NCBI RefSeq assembly: GCF_000307225.1
Contig: NZ_HE978620.1
Location: 12,904 to 76,903 of the forward strand
Origin: Anaerococcus vaginalis
GTDB taxonomy: Bacteria; Bacillota; Clostridia; Tissierellales; Peptoniphilaceae
Length of the DNA: 64,000 bases
Reading direction: 5' to 3'
Numbering within the stretch: the first letter of the stretch is position 1; each line of letters starts with the position of its first letter. The notes beneath the pieces were generated by a model that saw nothing but the letters and a program-made list of their open reading frames with translations, ran no database searches and was not told the origin of the DNA. The position numbers were made by a program, and so were the translations under genes. Positions 9,042 through 19,652 of this stretch are shown here, piece after piece.

Positions 9042-11600
9042 TTATTTGGAAGCTTCATTAAAATATTTGTTTGATTTTTTATCTTGCTTCATTTCATAAT
9101 AAATTATAGAATTTAATTTATTATTTCTTTTTTGAAATTCTTCGTCTTTACTTACTTCTTCTCCCTTATTATTATATATTTGCTTAGTAGAAATTATTGG
9201 ATAATCTTTGTGAATATCTAGCATATATTTTTGATATGCTGACAATTTAATTCCTCCAGCTTTTTCTAATAAGTATGGGGTCAACTGATTTACAGATATG
9301 TCTAAATCTTTTTCTTCATCAATATCATAATTTGCCCAAATAGTAAGTGGTGTATAAAATACATCTTTATTTGTATAATCTCCACCTGACTTAATTAGCT
9401 TCATAAACACATCGTAATTTTGTGGTTGATGATCACCAAATATACAAAGAATTGTTGGTTCTTTATATGCTTTGAAATATTCTACAAGTCTTTTTAAATC
9501 TTCATCTGATTTTTTTAATAGATTTACATAGTGGCTAGCACCTTGATCATCTCCATTAGTTTCATTTAATACTTTTATTTTTCCTGGAACATTTGAAGTG
9601 TATCCACCATGATTTTGCATGGTAACAAGATATGCAAATAGTGGTTTGTCAGCTGGTTTTTTTCAAATTGTTCTTTTATTTTATCAAAAGCAACTGAATC
9701 TTTCAAAAATCCATTTGTTGGTTCAAAACTTTCTGGACTATTATCATAATCTCCCAAAAATGCCATATTTTTGAAACCTAGATTTGGCCAAGCCTCTTGT
9801 CTTGAATAATTTGTTGGCTTATTTGGGTGAGTTATAAATGTTTGATAACCTTGATTTTCTAAAACTCTTGCAACTGATGTATGTCCTTCTTTTACATATT
9901 GTTGGAATGGATATGCTCCTAGTGGGAAAAATGTTAATGGAACTGATGTTAAAGTTTCATATTCTGAATTTACAGTTCCTCCTCCCAAAACTGAAACATA
10001 AGCTTTACCCTGAATTGCATTTTCATCGAGAGATCTTTGGAATGCTATTGGATTTTCACTAAGTTTCAAATTTCCTTTTCCATAATAATCTGCAAGGGCT
10101 TCCGATTGTATTATAACTATGTTTGGTTTTTTATTTCCTTTTGTTCCTATATCTTTGTTGTAATATTCTTCTAGTGTATCTTCTACTTCTTTTTCATTAT
10201 AACCTTTTGGAGCTGTTATAATTTGATTTGCTAAGATTCTATAAAAACTGTATGGGGAGCCTTCTACATAATAAGTTCTAGTTGGTCTCCATAAGTTTAC
10301 TCCTACACCATTTTGTTTTATAAAATAATTTACGCTAACAACTGTTATCAAGGCAAAAACTGCTGAATATCCTGCAAGTTGTTTTATATAAGATATTTTT
10401 GAAACTTTAATTTTTCCTTCATTTATTGAAGAAATTGTTAGTAACCACAAACTAAAAAGTGTAAATGCCATCAAAGAATGACCATTTAATTGAACAAAGG
10501 TATCTTTTGCAACATCAGCTGCAACTCCAAGAGAACCTAAAAATGCTGGTATAAGTGGAGAATCTCTCAAAATATACAAGGCATCATTAGCTATACCAAA
10601 TACAATTGATAAAATAACAATTGCCATCATTGATATTCTTTTTTCCTTATTACTATATATATTAAAACTTGAATCAAAAATAGGATTAGGGCATTTATTA
10701 AAACATAAATTATCTCCATTGATCCAAAATTTGGATTGTAAGCAGATTCTAATATATAAAATGACATAAATGGATTTAGGATAAACAAAATCCAATTTGT
10801 AATATCAAGTGCCTTAATGTTAGATTTTTTCTTGTATATACTTTTTATTCCAAGTGATGCTAAAAATACAATTGAAATAAATGCCAAAAGGTCAGTATAA
10901 GTATATGGCGCATGGAAGAAAGTAAAATAAACTTCTTCTGAAACATGACCTTTCAATTTTTTAAGAGTCCATACAGAAAAACCAAAAACTATAAAATTTA
11001 AAATATAGTCTTTAGCTATGTATAAAATTTCTTTTTTCTTATTTTCTTTTTCAAGTATTCTTCTCATTAAATTTTCAATAAACAAAGAAAATAGAATAAT
11101 TGATCCAATGAAAATCAAAGTTTGTACAAGAATCGATACAAAGTCTGTATAATTTATATCTACATAAGATCTGTTATCTGATGAGCCTGCATACATTGTC
11201 ATTGTATGATCTTTTAGGTAGGTCATCACAGCTGTAGAAAATTTTGATCCTGTTTCAAAATTAACTGTAAGTTTATTAAACATCAAACTTGGACTTGGCT
11301 TAATACTTAATTTATTATCTTTTTTATATCCATTTGTTTGAATTGGATAACCTGTATCAGTTTTTGATTTTTCCCAACCCTTCAAATCGATCTTATCAAG
11401 ATCTAAAAGTTTATCGCCTATATAAATAGAATTAATTTTAAAATTATCTGAATATTGGCTTGTTGGTTCAACTTGACTAATTTCAATATTTTCATTTGTA
11501 TAAACCTTGTAAGAAAAATCTTCGATAAAACTTTGCATAAAAAGCATTATTATCAAAGAAATTACAAAAGAAGATATTTTTAATTTTTATTTTTATCCAT
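9042..11600 (-). CDS. LTA-synthase-like membrane sulfatase (phosphoglycerol transferase family)
   Basis: The C-terminal half is a sulfatase-fold phosphoglycerol transferase of the LtaS family. Visible are NIVIIQSEALADYYG, the catalytic-threonine region GGGTVNSEYETLTS, TMQNHGGY and CIFGDHQP, with the metal-binding Asp and His. The N-terminal half is unusual: one membrane segment at about 8-25, a predicted outside domain of some 125 residues, then about eight membrane segments. Three one-base breaks (near 9657-9663, 10639-10644, 11581-11596) split the gene; adding one A or T at each gives a continuous protein of about 853 aa, starting at 11600 after GAGG. Likely role: building a glycerophosphate polymer at the outer membrane face. 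The family is clear but the exact polymer is not. Confidence 0.85.
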
Positions 11601-11672
11601 TTTTTTCCTCTCTTTTTAAATATTAATTTTTTATTGATATTGTGTTAAGTTATTGTTAAATTTCACATTATG

Positions 11673-11701
11673 ATTATACAATATATCCTAAATTATGTAA
11701 A
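11673..11701 (-). promoter_or_regulatory. Promoter of the LtaS-like gene
   Basis: Read on the minus strand, -35 TTTACA (11696-11701) and -10 TATAAT (11673-11678) have an ideal 17-base spacer. The predicted leader is about 65 bases long. Confidence 0.8.
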
Positions 11702-11737
11702 TATAATGTAGTATCTATTTACAAGATTTTTTTGTAG

Positions 11738-11743
11738 TATAAT
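11738..11743 (+). promoter_or_regulatory. Possible -10 element of the decarboxylase gene
   Basis: A TATAAT lies 27 bases before the decarboxylase ATG. The nearest -35-like sequence, TTTACA, is only 14 bases upstream, too short unless the T run between them is undercalled as elsewhere in this window. Confidence 0.4.
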
Positions 11744-11770
11744 ATTGATGATTATAGAAAGGATTACAAA

Positions 11771-13109
11771 ATGCTAAATGAAAAATTGGATTTATATATA
11801 AATGAAGATTATTATCCTTTTAATATGCCAGGACATAAAAGAAATAAAAAAATTTTAAATAAAAAAATTTCTTATGAAAGAGATATAACAGAAATTAGGG
11901 ATTTTGATAATTTGAATAACCCAAAAAGTCTTTTTAAAGAAATGGAGGAAAAACTTTCAAAACTCTATGAGGCAGATGATTTTATTATTTCAACAAATGG
12001 ATCAACTTGTGGGATTCTTGCGAGCCTAAGATCTATTAGTAGAAAAAATAAAAACATACTCATTCAAAGAAATTCTCACAAGTCCGTTTTTAATGCCATA
12101 GAAGTTTTTGACCTTGATCCTGACTATATAAAGGTAAAATTTGATGAAAATGATATGGCTTATGATATAGATTATGAAGATTTAAAGGAAAAATCGAAAA
12201 AAAATCTTATTCTTTGATTTTTTTAACTTCTCCATCTTATGAAGGCTATATGATTGATTTAAAAAGAATAGAAAATATTATAAAGGATAAAAATATTTTT
12301 CTAGTCCTTGATATGGCACATGGCTCTCATACTATTTTGTCAGCTTATAAAAATAATTTTTATTACGATATTGCCATTACTTCTTTTCATAAAAATTTAT
12401 CGGCTCTTACTCCTGCAAGTGGAATTATAATCAAAATAAAAATTTGGATTCAAGGGATATAAGAAGAAATATGGCGATTTTTCAAACATCTTCTCCATCT
12501 TATCTAATATGTGCCTCTATTGATGATATGATAGATAAATTTCCTAAGTTTTTTAAGCTGTGGGATAATTTGCTTTATAATTTGAAAGACTTATATAAGA
12601 CAAATTTAAAAAATCTAAAATTTATAAACTCTGATATGAAAGATCTTTCTAAAATTATAATTTCTTGCAAAAATACCAACATTAATGGAAAAGATCTTGC
12701 TGATTTATTATATGGTGAAAAAATTGAAATTGAAATGGCAAGCTCTTCTTATGTTATTTTGATTTCTAGTATTTTTGATACAAAAAAGGGATTTGATAGG
12801 CTAAAAAATGCCCTAATAAAAATTGATAAAAAAATTAATTACAAAAAATCAGATTTTTCCTTTGAATTTATAGAATGTGAAAAGAAATTTTCAATTAAGG
12901 AAAGTTTTTTAAAAAAACATAGTCTTATAAATTTAGAAAAATCCAAGGGAAAAGTTTCAGCTTCTTATATCTATGCCTACCCACCAGGCATTCCTCTTCT
13001 TATACCTGGAGAGATCATAAATCAAAAAATAATAAATCAAATCAAATATCTTGATATGATTGGATTTGACTTATCTTTGGAAAATTTCCAAATTCCTGTT
13101 ATAGATTGA
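11771..13109 (+). CDS. Orn/Lys/Arg decarboxylase family PLP enzyme
   Basis: This fold-type I PLP enzyme starts with the family signature FNMPGHKRNK. It carries STNGSTCGILAS, LDMAHGSH (cofactor Asp and His) and the Schiff-base lysine in SFHKNLSALTPAS, then a smaller C-terminal domain with the typical AYPPGIPLLIPGE. The frame breaks twice, near 12213 and at 12441-12445; one base added at each gives a protein of about 446 aa, the size of the short YaaO-like Firmicute members. The substrate (arginine, lysine or ornithine) cannot be read from sequence alone. It lies directly upstream of the SCIFF peptide genes, whose promoter overlaps its stop codon. AAAGGA precedes the ATG at 11771. Confidence 0.85.
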
Positions 13110-13134
13110 CAAAGGAGTCCTCTTTTGATATTAT
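13106..13134 (+). promoter_or_regulatory. scfA promoter
   Basis: A consensus TTGACA (13106-13111), a 17-base spacer and TATTAT (13129-13134) make this one of the strongest promoters in the window. The -35 overlaps the decarboxylase stop codon. Confidence 0.85.
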
Positions 13135-13161
13135 GAACCTATAGAAAAAAAGGAGATGTAT

Positions 13162-13311
13162 ATGAAAAGAATTATTACTTTAAATACAAGAAATCTTCAC
13201 AAAAGTAAAAAAGACGGTGGCTGTGGTGAATGTCAAACATCTTGCCAATCAGCTTGCAAAACATCTTGTGGAGTTGCTAACCAAGAATGTGTTAACACAA
13301 AAAATAAATAA
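13162..13311 (+). CDS. scfA: SCIFF ranthipeptide precursor (six cysteines in forty-five)
   Basis: This 49-aa peptide begins MKRIITLNTRNLHKSKKD and carries six cysteines at 21, 24, 28, 32, 36 and 43, with threonines between them (26, 34). This is the pattern of the SCIFF ranthipeptide that is near-universal in Clostridia. The radical-SAM enzyme encoded next to it (scfB) links Cys sulphur to a neighbouring residue through a non-alpha carbon. AAGGAG precedes the ATG at 13162. A strong promoter in front and a hairpin behind suggest that peptide is made in excess of its modifying enzyme. Its biological role is unknown. Confidence 0.95.
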   Translation: MKRIITLNTRNLHKSKKDGGCGECQTSCQSACKTSCGVANQECVNTKNK

Positions 13312-13334
13312 GGGCAAGCCCCTTATTTTTTATT
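13307..13334 (+). terminator. Terminator/attenuator between scfA and scfB
   Basis: The arms AATAAGGG and CCCTTATT enclose a five-base loop, followed by TTTTATT. The first arm overlaps the scfA stop. Some read-through must reach scfB unless scfB has its own promoter. Confidence 0.8.
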
Positions 13335-13370
13335 GGATAATTCTAAAGATTTTACACATAAGGAGAAATA

Positions 13371-14749
13371 ATGATACACCAATATAAGGCAAAGGGCTAT
13401 AATATTGTTTTAGATGTCTATTCAGGATCAGTTCACTTAGTTGATGAAGTTTCCTATGATATTATAAGCCTTTTAAATAAAAATAAAGATAAAACATACA
13501 TAGAAAATGAAATTGAAAATTTACATAATATAAATCAAGAACAATTTGATGAGGCTTATGATGAAGTAAAAGATTTAATTGATGAAAAAGTATTATTTTC
13601 AGAAGACGATTTCAAAGATTTAATTATAGATTTAGATAAAAGAAAAACTTATCTAAAGGCAATGTGCTTAAATGTAAGCCATACTTGCAATTTATCTTGT
13701 GAATACTGTTTTGCAAAAGAAGGAAGATATCATGGTCCTGAAGCAATAATGACAGATGAAGTTTCCAAAAAAGCTATAGATTTTCTTTTGGAAAATTCTG
13801 GTTCTCACTATAATTTAGACATAGATTTTTTTGGCGGAGAACCTCTATTAAATTGGAATCTAGTAAAAAATACAGTTGATTATGCAAAAAGCAAAGAAAA
13901 AGAATTTAAAAAACATTTTAATTTCACTCTAACAACAAATGGAATGCTTTTAGATGATGAAAAAATAAAATACCTAAATGAAAATATGAAAAATGTGGTT
14001 CTCTCCCTTGACGGAAGAAAAGAAAAACACGATCAATTTAGAAAAACTTCTGATGGAAGAGGCTCATTTGATAGGATTGTTCCAAATTTTCAAAAATTAG
14101 TAAAATCTCGTGGGGACAAAGAATACTATATGAGAGGAACCTTTACAGCAAACAATTTAGATTTTACAGAAGATATAAAAACTTATCTAGATCTTGGTTT
14201 TAAAAGAACATCACTTGAGCCAGTTGTTGGAAATAACGAAGAATATTACGCCCTAAAAGAAGAACATCTTCCAAGAATTTACCAAGAATATGAAAAACTT
14301 GCAGATATGATGATTGATGCAATTGATAAAGATGATAAATTTATTTTCTACCATTATATGATAGATTTAAACAAGGGACCTTGCGTTTACAAAAGAATCT
14401 CAGGATGTGGTTCAGGTTCAGAATATATGGCAGTAACCCCAACAGGCGATTTGTTTCCTTGCCACCAATTTGTAGGAAATGATGACTTTAAAATCGGAAA
14501 TGTATTTGAAGGAATAAAAAAACCAGAAATAATAAAAAATTTCAAAAAAATAATTTATATAGCCAAGAAAAATGCAAAGATTGCTGGGCACAAATGTATT
14601 GTTCAGGAGGATGTGCAGCAAATAATTATAATGCAGGAGGCGATATAAACAAAATTTACGATTATGGTTGCAAAGTTTTCAAAAAAAGAATAGAAATGGC
14701 CCTAGCCGTAAAAATCCACGAATTTTTAAAAGAAAATGAAAATGATTAA
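13371..14749 (+). CDS. scfB: SCIFF thioether maturase, radical SAM/SPASM enzyme
   Basis: ScfB installs thioether crosslinks in the SCIFF peptide. The N-terminal 90 residues form the peptide-binding RRE-like domain. The radical-SAM cluster motif is at C106, C110 and C113. A SPASM domain begins around residue 345 (GPCVYKRISGCG, DLFPCHQF). The frame breaks in a run of A at 14544-14550. One more A restores the auxiliary-cluster cysteines (CKDCWAQMYCSGGCAANN and a final GCKVF) and moves the stop to 14747-14749, giving about 459 aa. Without this the enzyme would lack its auxiliary clusters. AAGGAG precedes the ATG at 13371. Confidence 0.94.
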
Positions 14750-14755
14750 AAAAAC

Positions 14756-14942
14756 AAGGTGACATCCCACCTTCAGAGCATAGACAAAGTCATTTAAAAA
14801 TAAAATTACACTACATCCCATCTCGACTAAGTGAGTGTAACGAACGCATGGAGAGATCTCAAGAGATTTCTCGACTCACTACGTTCGCTCGAAATGGGGA
14901 AAAATCTAGTTTGTCAACAGTCTGAAGGTACTCTTGCACCTT
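14756..14942 (+). repeat. Palindromic intergenic element 1, with terminator-like ends
   Basis: A 187-bp inverted structure fills the scfB-comF gap. Each end is a hairpin (AAGGTG with CACCTT on the left, AAGGT with ACCTT on the right). Inside the hairpins are matching arms (CTTCAGA...GACAAA against TTTGTC...TCTGAAG), then CCAT/ATGG arms and a centre with repeated CTCGACTCACT/CGTTCGCTCGAAATG-type palindromes. The right hairpin is followed by seven T and probably terminates scfB. It resembles a REP-like or MITE-like element; there is no coding capacity. Element 2 at 40262 shares the sequence TCAGACTGTT next to an end hairpin. Confidence 0.65.
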
Positions 14943-15573
14943 ATTTTTTTACCCTATGACTTGAAGCAAGGGCTAGAATTTCTATATTTTTTGGATTTGA
15001 TTTTTCTATTGTTCTTATAATTTCTTTTACTGTATTTGAACTTGTAATAATATCATCAAAAATCAAAATATTTTTTCCAGTCAAATCCCCCTTAAATTCA
15101 AAAGAATTTTTCAAATTTTTTGCCCTATCTTCAAGAGAAAGTTTATGTTGGGCTTTTGTGTTTTTTATTTTTTTGAAATCTTCAAGATATTTCATACCAG
15201 TATTTTTTATAAAGTAATCACAAATTAATTTCACATGGTCAAATCCCCTATAATTTAAAACAGAATTTGATGAAGGACAGGTCAAAATATAGTCAAACTC
15301 ATCCATATTTTTCTCTTTCAAAAATTCAAAAATCATCTGCCCAAAAACTCTATAAAGCGATGTATTTCTATTAAATTTATAATCAGAAATTAAATGAGCC
15401 ATAAAAGAATTATAAAAATACAAAACCCTAGCATTGTAGCCTAAAATTTCAAATTCATTGTCAACATAATCAAGTTTAGAAAGACAGCTTTCACATAAGA
15501 AAAATTTTTCCCTCTCCTCTTTCTTACAAAAAAGACATAAATTATCATCCAAAAATAAAAAATCTCCAATCAT
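14941..15573 (-). CDS. comFC: ComF family phosphoribosyltransferase-like protein (ComFC)
   Basis: The 210-aa protein has an N-terminal zinc-finger-like pair (CLFCKKEE and CESC, about residues 13-31) and a C-terminal phosphoribosyltransferase fold with the PRPP loop ILIFDDIITSSNTVKE. ComFC is needed for DNA uptake in competent Firmicutes, though its chemistry is unclear. The start overlaps the recD2 stop by four bases. The window also encodes ComEC. Confidence 0.88.
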   Translation of the reverse strand: MIGDFLFLDDNLCLFCKKEEREKFFLCESCLSKLDYVDNEFEILGYNARVLYFYNSFMAHLISDYKFNRNTSLYRVFGQMIFEFLKEKNMDEFDYILTCPSSNSVLNYRGFDHVKLICDYFIKNTGMKYLEDFKKIKNTKAQHKLSLEDRAKNLKNSFEFKGDLTGKNILIFDDIITSSNTVKEIIRTIEKSNPKNIEILALASSHRVKK

Positions 15574-17723
15574 TTTAAGGCCTCAGACAATTCTTTAATC
15601 CAAAAACTCAAATTAGTTACTCTTTTTGATTCATTATTATTTTTTACCATTTGCTTTAAAATTCTTTTTTCCCCAAGCAAAATAACCAATTTTTTTGCTC
15701 TAGTTATAGCCGTATACAATAAATTTCTATTTAAAAGCATATAAGCCGTACTCATCATGGGAATTAAAACACAATCAAATTCAGAACCTTGAGATTTATG
15801 AATGGTAATTGCATAAGAAAGATCCAAATCTTTAATATCTTCTTTTTTATAAGATACAATATTTCCATCATAAAATTCAACTTTTAAAGATTCCCTTTCC
15901 CTATCAATATCAATAATTCTACCAATATCTCCATTATAAACACCATCATCAAAATTTCCAGAATCTAAGCTTACAAGATCATAATTATTCCTAACCTGCA
16001 TAACCTTATCATTTAATTTAAAAATTTTATTATTAATTTTTATAGAATTTGTATTTTTATTTAATTCTTTTTGACAAATATCATTTATATTACTAACTCC
16101 CCACAAAGATTTTTTGCTTGGAGCAAGAATTTGAATATCATTTATAGGATCTAATTTATAATAATTAGGAAGTCTAAATTTAACCAAATCCAACAAATCT
16201 TTTTCAAAATTTTGACTATTTGAATCAATAAAGAAAAAATCCTTATTTTTTTGATTTAAAATAGGATAAAGACCAGCATTTATTCTGTGGGCATTCACAA
16301 CAATATTGCTTTCCTTTGCCTGTCTAAATATTTTTTTAAGTCTAACAGATTTTATATCCGTATCCAAAATATCCTTTAAAACATTCCCACATCCAACACT
16401 TGGAAGTTGGTTATGATCCCCAACCAAAATTAAAGCTGTATTTGATGATAGGGACTTTAATAATTTATCCATTAACTTTATATCAATCATTGATGCTTCA
16501 TCAACAATTACATAATCACATTCCAGAGGATTTTCTTCATTAAATTCTGGAATCGGACTTTCTGGTTTAATTCCTATAAGTCTGTGAATTGTAAGAGCAG
16601 AATTATCTGTAGATTCTTGCATTCTCTTTGCAGCCCTTCCAGTAGGAGCTGCAAGATTAAATTTAAGTCCATTTTCATCCAAAATATTGCAAATCGCCTT
16701 AATAATTGTAGTTTTTCCAGTTCCAGGACCACCAGTAATAACCAAAAGCATATTATTAAAAGCTTCCCTTATTGCAATTTCTTGTTCTTTCGAAAAAGCA
16801 TCCAAATCTTCATTTATTTCAATATCAAATATGTATTTTTCATTTTGAAGTCTTGAAAGATTTATTGCACTAGATTTTTCAGCCTTATAAATATCTTTCT
16901 CATAAACAAATTCATCATCGCCAATTTTAATTATTTGAATTTTTGACTTAAAAAAATCTTCGCTGATTTGCTCACTTATTTTGTTCTTATCAACTTTTAT
17001 CAAATCAAAAGTTTTATATAACAAATCTTCTTTTTTAATAGCACAAGACCCACTCATTTCCGAATCATTTTTTAAAACATATAAAATAGCAGCAGATATT
17101 CTAAATTTAGAATCACTTTCCATTTGCATATTTATGGCAATATTATCAGCCATCACAAATCCAATTCCAGAAATATCCTCATACAATTTATACGGATTTG
17201 TTTTTACTATTGAAATAGTATTATCTCCATAGACCTTATATATTTTATTTGATAAATTAAAGGAAATATTTAGACCCTGAAGATATAATAAAGCTTCTCT
17301 GCTATCTCTTGCATCAAGTGAAGACTCTTTTATTTTTTCAAGTTTTTTCTTGCCAATTCCTTGAATAGATAAAAGTTTTTCTGGTTCATTAAAAACAATA
17401 TCAATTGATTCATCCCCAAATTTTTTATAAATTAATTCAGCAGTTTTTTTACCGATTGAATCAATATTTCCACTAGAAAGATAAGAAATAATTGCTTTTT
17501 TCCCTGAAGGTTTTTTTAATTTTGCACTTTCTACATTTATTTGTTCTCCGTATCTATCGTGATAAATTAATTCTCCTTCAACAATAATTTGATCATTTTC
17601 ATTAAAAAAAGGCATAATTCCAGTACAAGTTATAGGCGAATCAGAAGTTTCTAAGGATAAAACTGTATATCCATTTTCTTCATTTCTATAAATTATACTT
17701 TTAATTATGCCTTCAAATTTCAT
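15570..17723 (-). CDS. recD2: RecD2-type ATP-dependent DNA helicase
   Basis: RecD2 is a 5'-3' superfamily 1B helicase found outside RecBCD and linked to repair and fork stability. The protein is 717 aa. An OB-like N-terminal part is followed by helix-hairpin-helix repeats (SIQGIGKKKLEKI, DISGIGFVMADNI), then a helicase core with Walker A ITGGPGTGKTT, the Walker B-like YVIVDEASMID, and a C-terminal UvrD-like motif near AITIHKSQGSEFD. The start overlaps the murA stop by one base and comFC overlaps its end, so it is embedded in the murA-recD2-comFC run. Confidence 0.93.
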   Translation of the reverse strand: MKFEGIIKSIIYRNEENGYTVLSLETSDSPITCTGIMPFFNENDQIIVEGELIYHDRYGEQINVESAKLKKPSGKKAIISYLSSGNIDSIGKKTAELIYKKFGDESIDIVFNEPEKLLSIQGIGKKKLEKIKESSLDARDSREALLYLQGLNISFNLSNKIYKVYGDNTISIVKTNPYKLYEDISGIGFVMADNIAINMQMESDSKFRISAAILYVLKNDSEMSGSCAIKKEDLLYKTFDLIKVDKNKISEQISEDFFKSKIQIIKIGDDEFVYEKDIYKAEKSSAINLSRLQNEKYIFDIEINEDLDAFSKEQEIAIREAFNNMLLVITGGPGTGKTTIIKAICNILDENGLKFNLAAPTGRAAKRMQESTDNSALTIHRLIGIKPESPIPEFNEENPLECDYVIVDEASMIDIKLMDKLLKSLSSNTALILVGDHNQLPSVGCGNVLKDILDTDIKSVRLKKIFRQAKESNIVVNAHRINAGLYPILNQKNKDFFFIDSNSQNFEKDLLDLVKFRLPNYYKLDPINDIQILAPSKKSLWGVSNINDICQKELNKNTNSIKINNKIFKLNDKVMQVRNNYDLVSLDSGNFDDGVYNGDIGRIIDIDRERESLKVEFYDGNIVSYKKEDIKDLDLSYAITIHKSQGSEFDCVLIPMMSTAYMLLNRNLLYTAITRAKKLVILLGEKRILKQMVKNNNESKRVTNLSFWIKELSEALK

Positions 17724-19003
17724 TATTCATTTACCTGTTTTCTTTCAATAAGAGCACCAAGTTTTGTAAACTTTTCGATTAAATAACTATATCCCCTATC
17801 TATATGATAAATATCAGATATTTTCGTTTCTCCTTCAGCAACAAGACCTGCAAGAATTAAAGCTGCTCCTGCTCTTAAATCTGTAGCTTTTACCTCTGCT
17901 CCATGAAGCTTATCAACTCCAACAATTACAGCTCTGTTTCCTTCAGTTATTATTGCAGCTCCCATTTTTTTAAGCTCATCAACGTGCATAAATCTATTTT
18001 CAAAAACAGTTTCTACAACTGAAGATTCACCGTTACAAACTGTCATAAGAGCCATAAATTGAGATTGAACATCTGTAGGAAAACCAGGATATGGTAAAGT
18101 TTTTATGCTAGTAGATTTTAGTCTTTTTGAAGCTTTTACCCTAATCATATCTTCATCTTCAATTTCTTCAACTTGTGCACCAATTTCAATTAATTTTGCA
18201 ATAACTGGTCTGATGTGAGAACCCAAAACATTTTTAACCAAAATATCTCCACCAGTAATTGCTGCTGCTAGCATATAAGTTGCAGCTTCAATCCTATCTG
18301 GAACTATAGTGTGCCTTGTTCCTTTTAATCTTTCTACACCTTTTATAATAATATTTGATGTGCCAGCTCCTATTATATTTGCTCCCATCTTTGATAAAAA
18401 TGATGCAAGATCTACAATTTCAGGTTCTTTTGCTGCATTTTCAATAACAGTTTCGCCCTCAGCCATAGTTGCTGCCATCATAATATTTTCTGTTGCTCCA
18501 ACTGATGGAAAATCTAAATAAATTACACTGCCCTTTAATCCATTTTTTGCCTTAGAAGATATCTCCTCATGATTCATTACAGTTTCTGCACCAAGAGCCT
18601 CAAATCCCTTTAAATGTAAATCTATTGGTCTTTTACCAATATTACATCCACCAGGAGCTTTTGTTATTGCATGACCAAATCTTGCCAAAAGTGGTCCCAT
18701 TGCAATAAAAGACGCTCTCATTTTATCCATAAGCTCAAATGGAGTTTCAAATTTATCAACTTTTGAAGAGTCTATCCTAAGGCTAGTTTCTGTAATATAT
18801 TCAACCTTAGCATTTAAACTTCTCAATATCTCAACCATAACTCTAATATCTTTAAGCTTTGGAACTTCATCCAAGATTACTTCCTCTGTCGCTAAAAGAC
18901 TAGCAGCAAGTATTGGAAGAGCTGAATTTTTTGCTCCAGAAATGTAAACTTCTCCTTTTAATGGTCCATTTTTCCTTACTACTAATATTTCTTCTTTATT
19001 CAT
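17723..19003 (-). CDS. murA: UDP-N-acetylglucosamine 1-carboxyvinyltransferase (MurA)
   Basis: MurA catalyses the first committed step of peptidoglycan synthesis, adding enolpyruvyl from PEP to UDP-GlcNAc in the cytoplasm; it is the fosfomycin target. At 426 aa it is full length. The catalytic cysteine is present in APGGCNIGKRPIDLH, and the conserved GAKNSALPILAASLL begins near residue 20. The start at 19003 is 9 bases after the upp stop. No second murA copy is visible in the window. Confidence 0.96.
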   Translation of the reverse strand: MNKEEILVVRKNGPLKGEVYISGAKNSALPILAASLLATEEVILDEVPKLKDIRVMVEILRSLNAKVEYITETSLRIDSSKVDKFETPFELMDKMRASFIAMGPLLARFGHAITKAPGGCNIGKRPIDLHLKGFEALGAETVMNHEEISSKAKNGLKGSVIYLDFPSVGATENIMMAATMAEGETVIENAAKEPEIVDLASFLSKMGANIIGAGTSNIIIKGVERLKGTRHTIVPDRIEAATYMLAAAITGGDILVKNVLGSHIRPVIAKLIEIGAQVEEIEDEDMIRVKASKRLKSTSIKTLPYPGFPTDVQSQFMALMTVCNGESSVVETVFENRFMHVDELKKMGAAIITEGNRAVIVGVDKLHGAEVKATDLRAGAALILAGLVAEGETKISDIYHIDRGYSYLIEKFTKLGALIERKQVNE

Positions 19004-19012
19004 ACTATCCCC

Positions 19013-19642
19013 TTATTTAGTACCAAATAACCTATCTCCAGCATCTCCAAGACCTGGTACTATATAACAATCATCATTTAATTTTTCATCCAATTGAGCT
19101 ATATAAATATCTACGTCTGGGTGTTCTTCTTGAACTTTTTTAATTCCTTCTGGTGCTGCAATTATATTTAACAATTTTAAGGAAGTACATCCTTTTTCCT
19201 TTAGCCTTTGGATAGCATCACAAGCTGAACCACCTGTTGCAAGCATTGGATCAATTACTAACATATCTCTTTTATTAGAATCTTTAGGAATTTTTAAATA
19301 ATATTCTATAGGTTGCATTGTTTTTTCGTCCCTATACATTCCAATGTGTCCAACTCTAGCTGCTGGAAAAACTTCAATTAATCCATCAACCATTCCAAGA
19401 CCTGCTCTAAGGATTGGAATTATTCCAAGTTTTTTTCCTGAAAGTCTATATCCTTTTGTTTTAGCAATTGGTGTTTCTATATCATATTCTTCTAAAGTAA
19501 AATCCTTGCTTGCTTCATACGCTAAAAGAATTGTAATTTCTCTAATTATTGATCTAAATTCATTAGAACCTGTATTCTTATCTCTTAAAATTGAAATTTT
19601 ATGTTTGATCACTGGATGATCTAAAACTGTTACTTTTCCCAT
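19013..19642 (-). CDS. upp: Uracil phosphoribosyltransferase
   Basis: Upp makes UMP from uracil and PRPP in pyrimidine salvage. The 209-aa protein contains the PRPP motif [12 protein letters not shown] and ends in the family signature [13 protein letters not shown]. The ATG at 19642 follows AAAGGAG. It lies 10 bases after the sua5 stop in the same operon. Confidence 0.97.
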   Translation of the reverse strand: MGKVTVLDHPVIKHKISILRDKNTGSNEFRSIIREITILLAYEASKDFTLEEYDIETPIAKTKGYRLSGKKLGIIPILRAGLGMVDGLIEVFPAARVGHIGMYRDEKTMQPIEYYLKIPKDSNKRDMLVIDPMLATGGSACDAIQRLKEKGCTSLKLLNIIAAPEGIKKVQEEHPDVDIYIAQLDEKLNDDCYIVPGLGDAGDRLFGTK

Positions 19643-19652
19643 TATTTCTCCT

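Noticed and set aside
11771-13109. Three separate small genes in place of one decarboxylase
   Set aside because: The three frames give consecutive, non-overlapping parts of one PLP enzyme, and two single-base additions join them with no loss of motif.
14756-14942. CRISPR array or rRNA/tRNA remnant
   Set aside because: The structure is one nested palindrome, not regularly spaced direct repeats, and no cloverleaf or cas gene is present.
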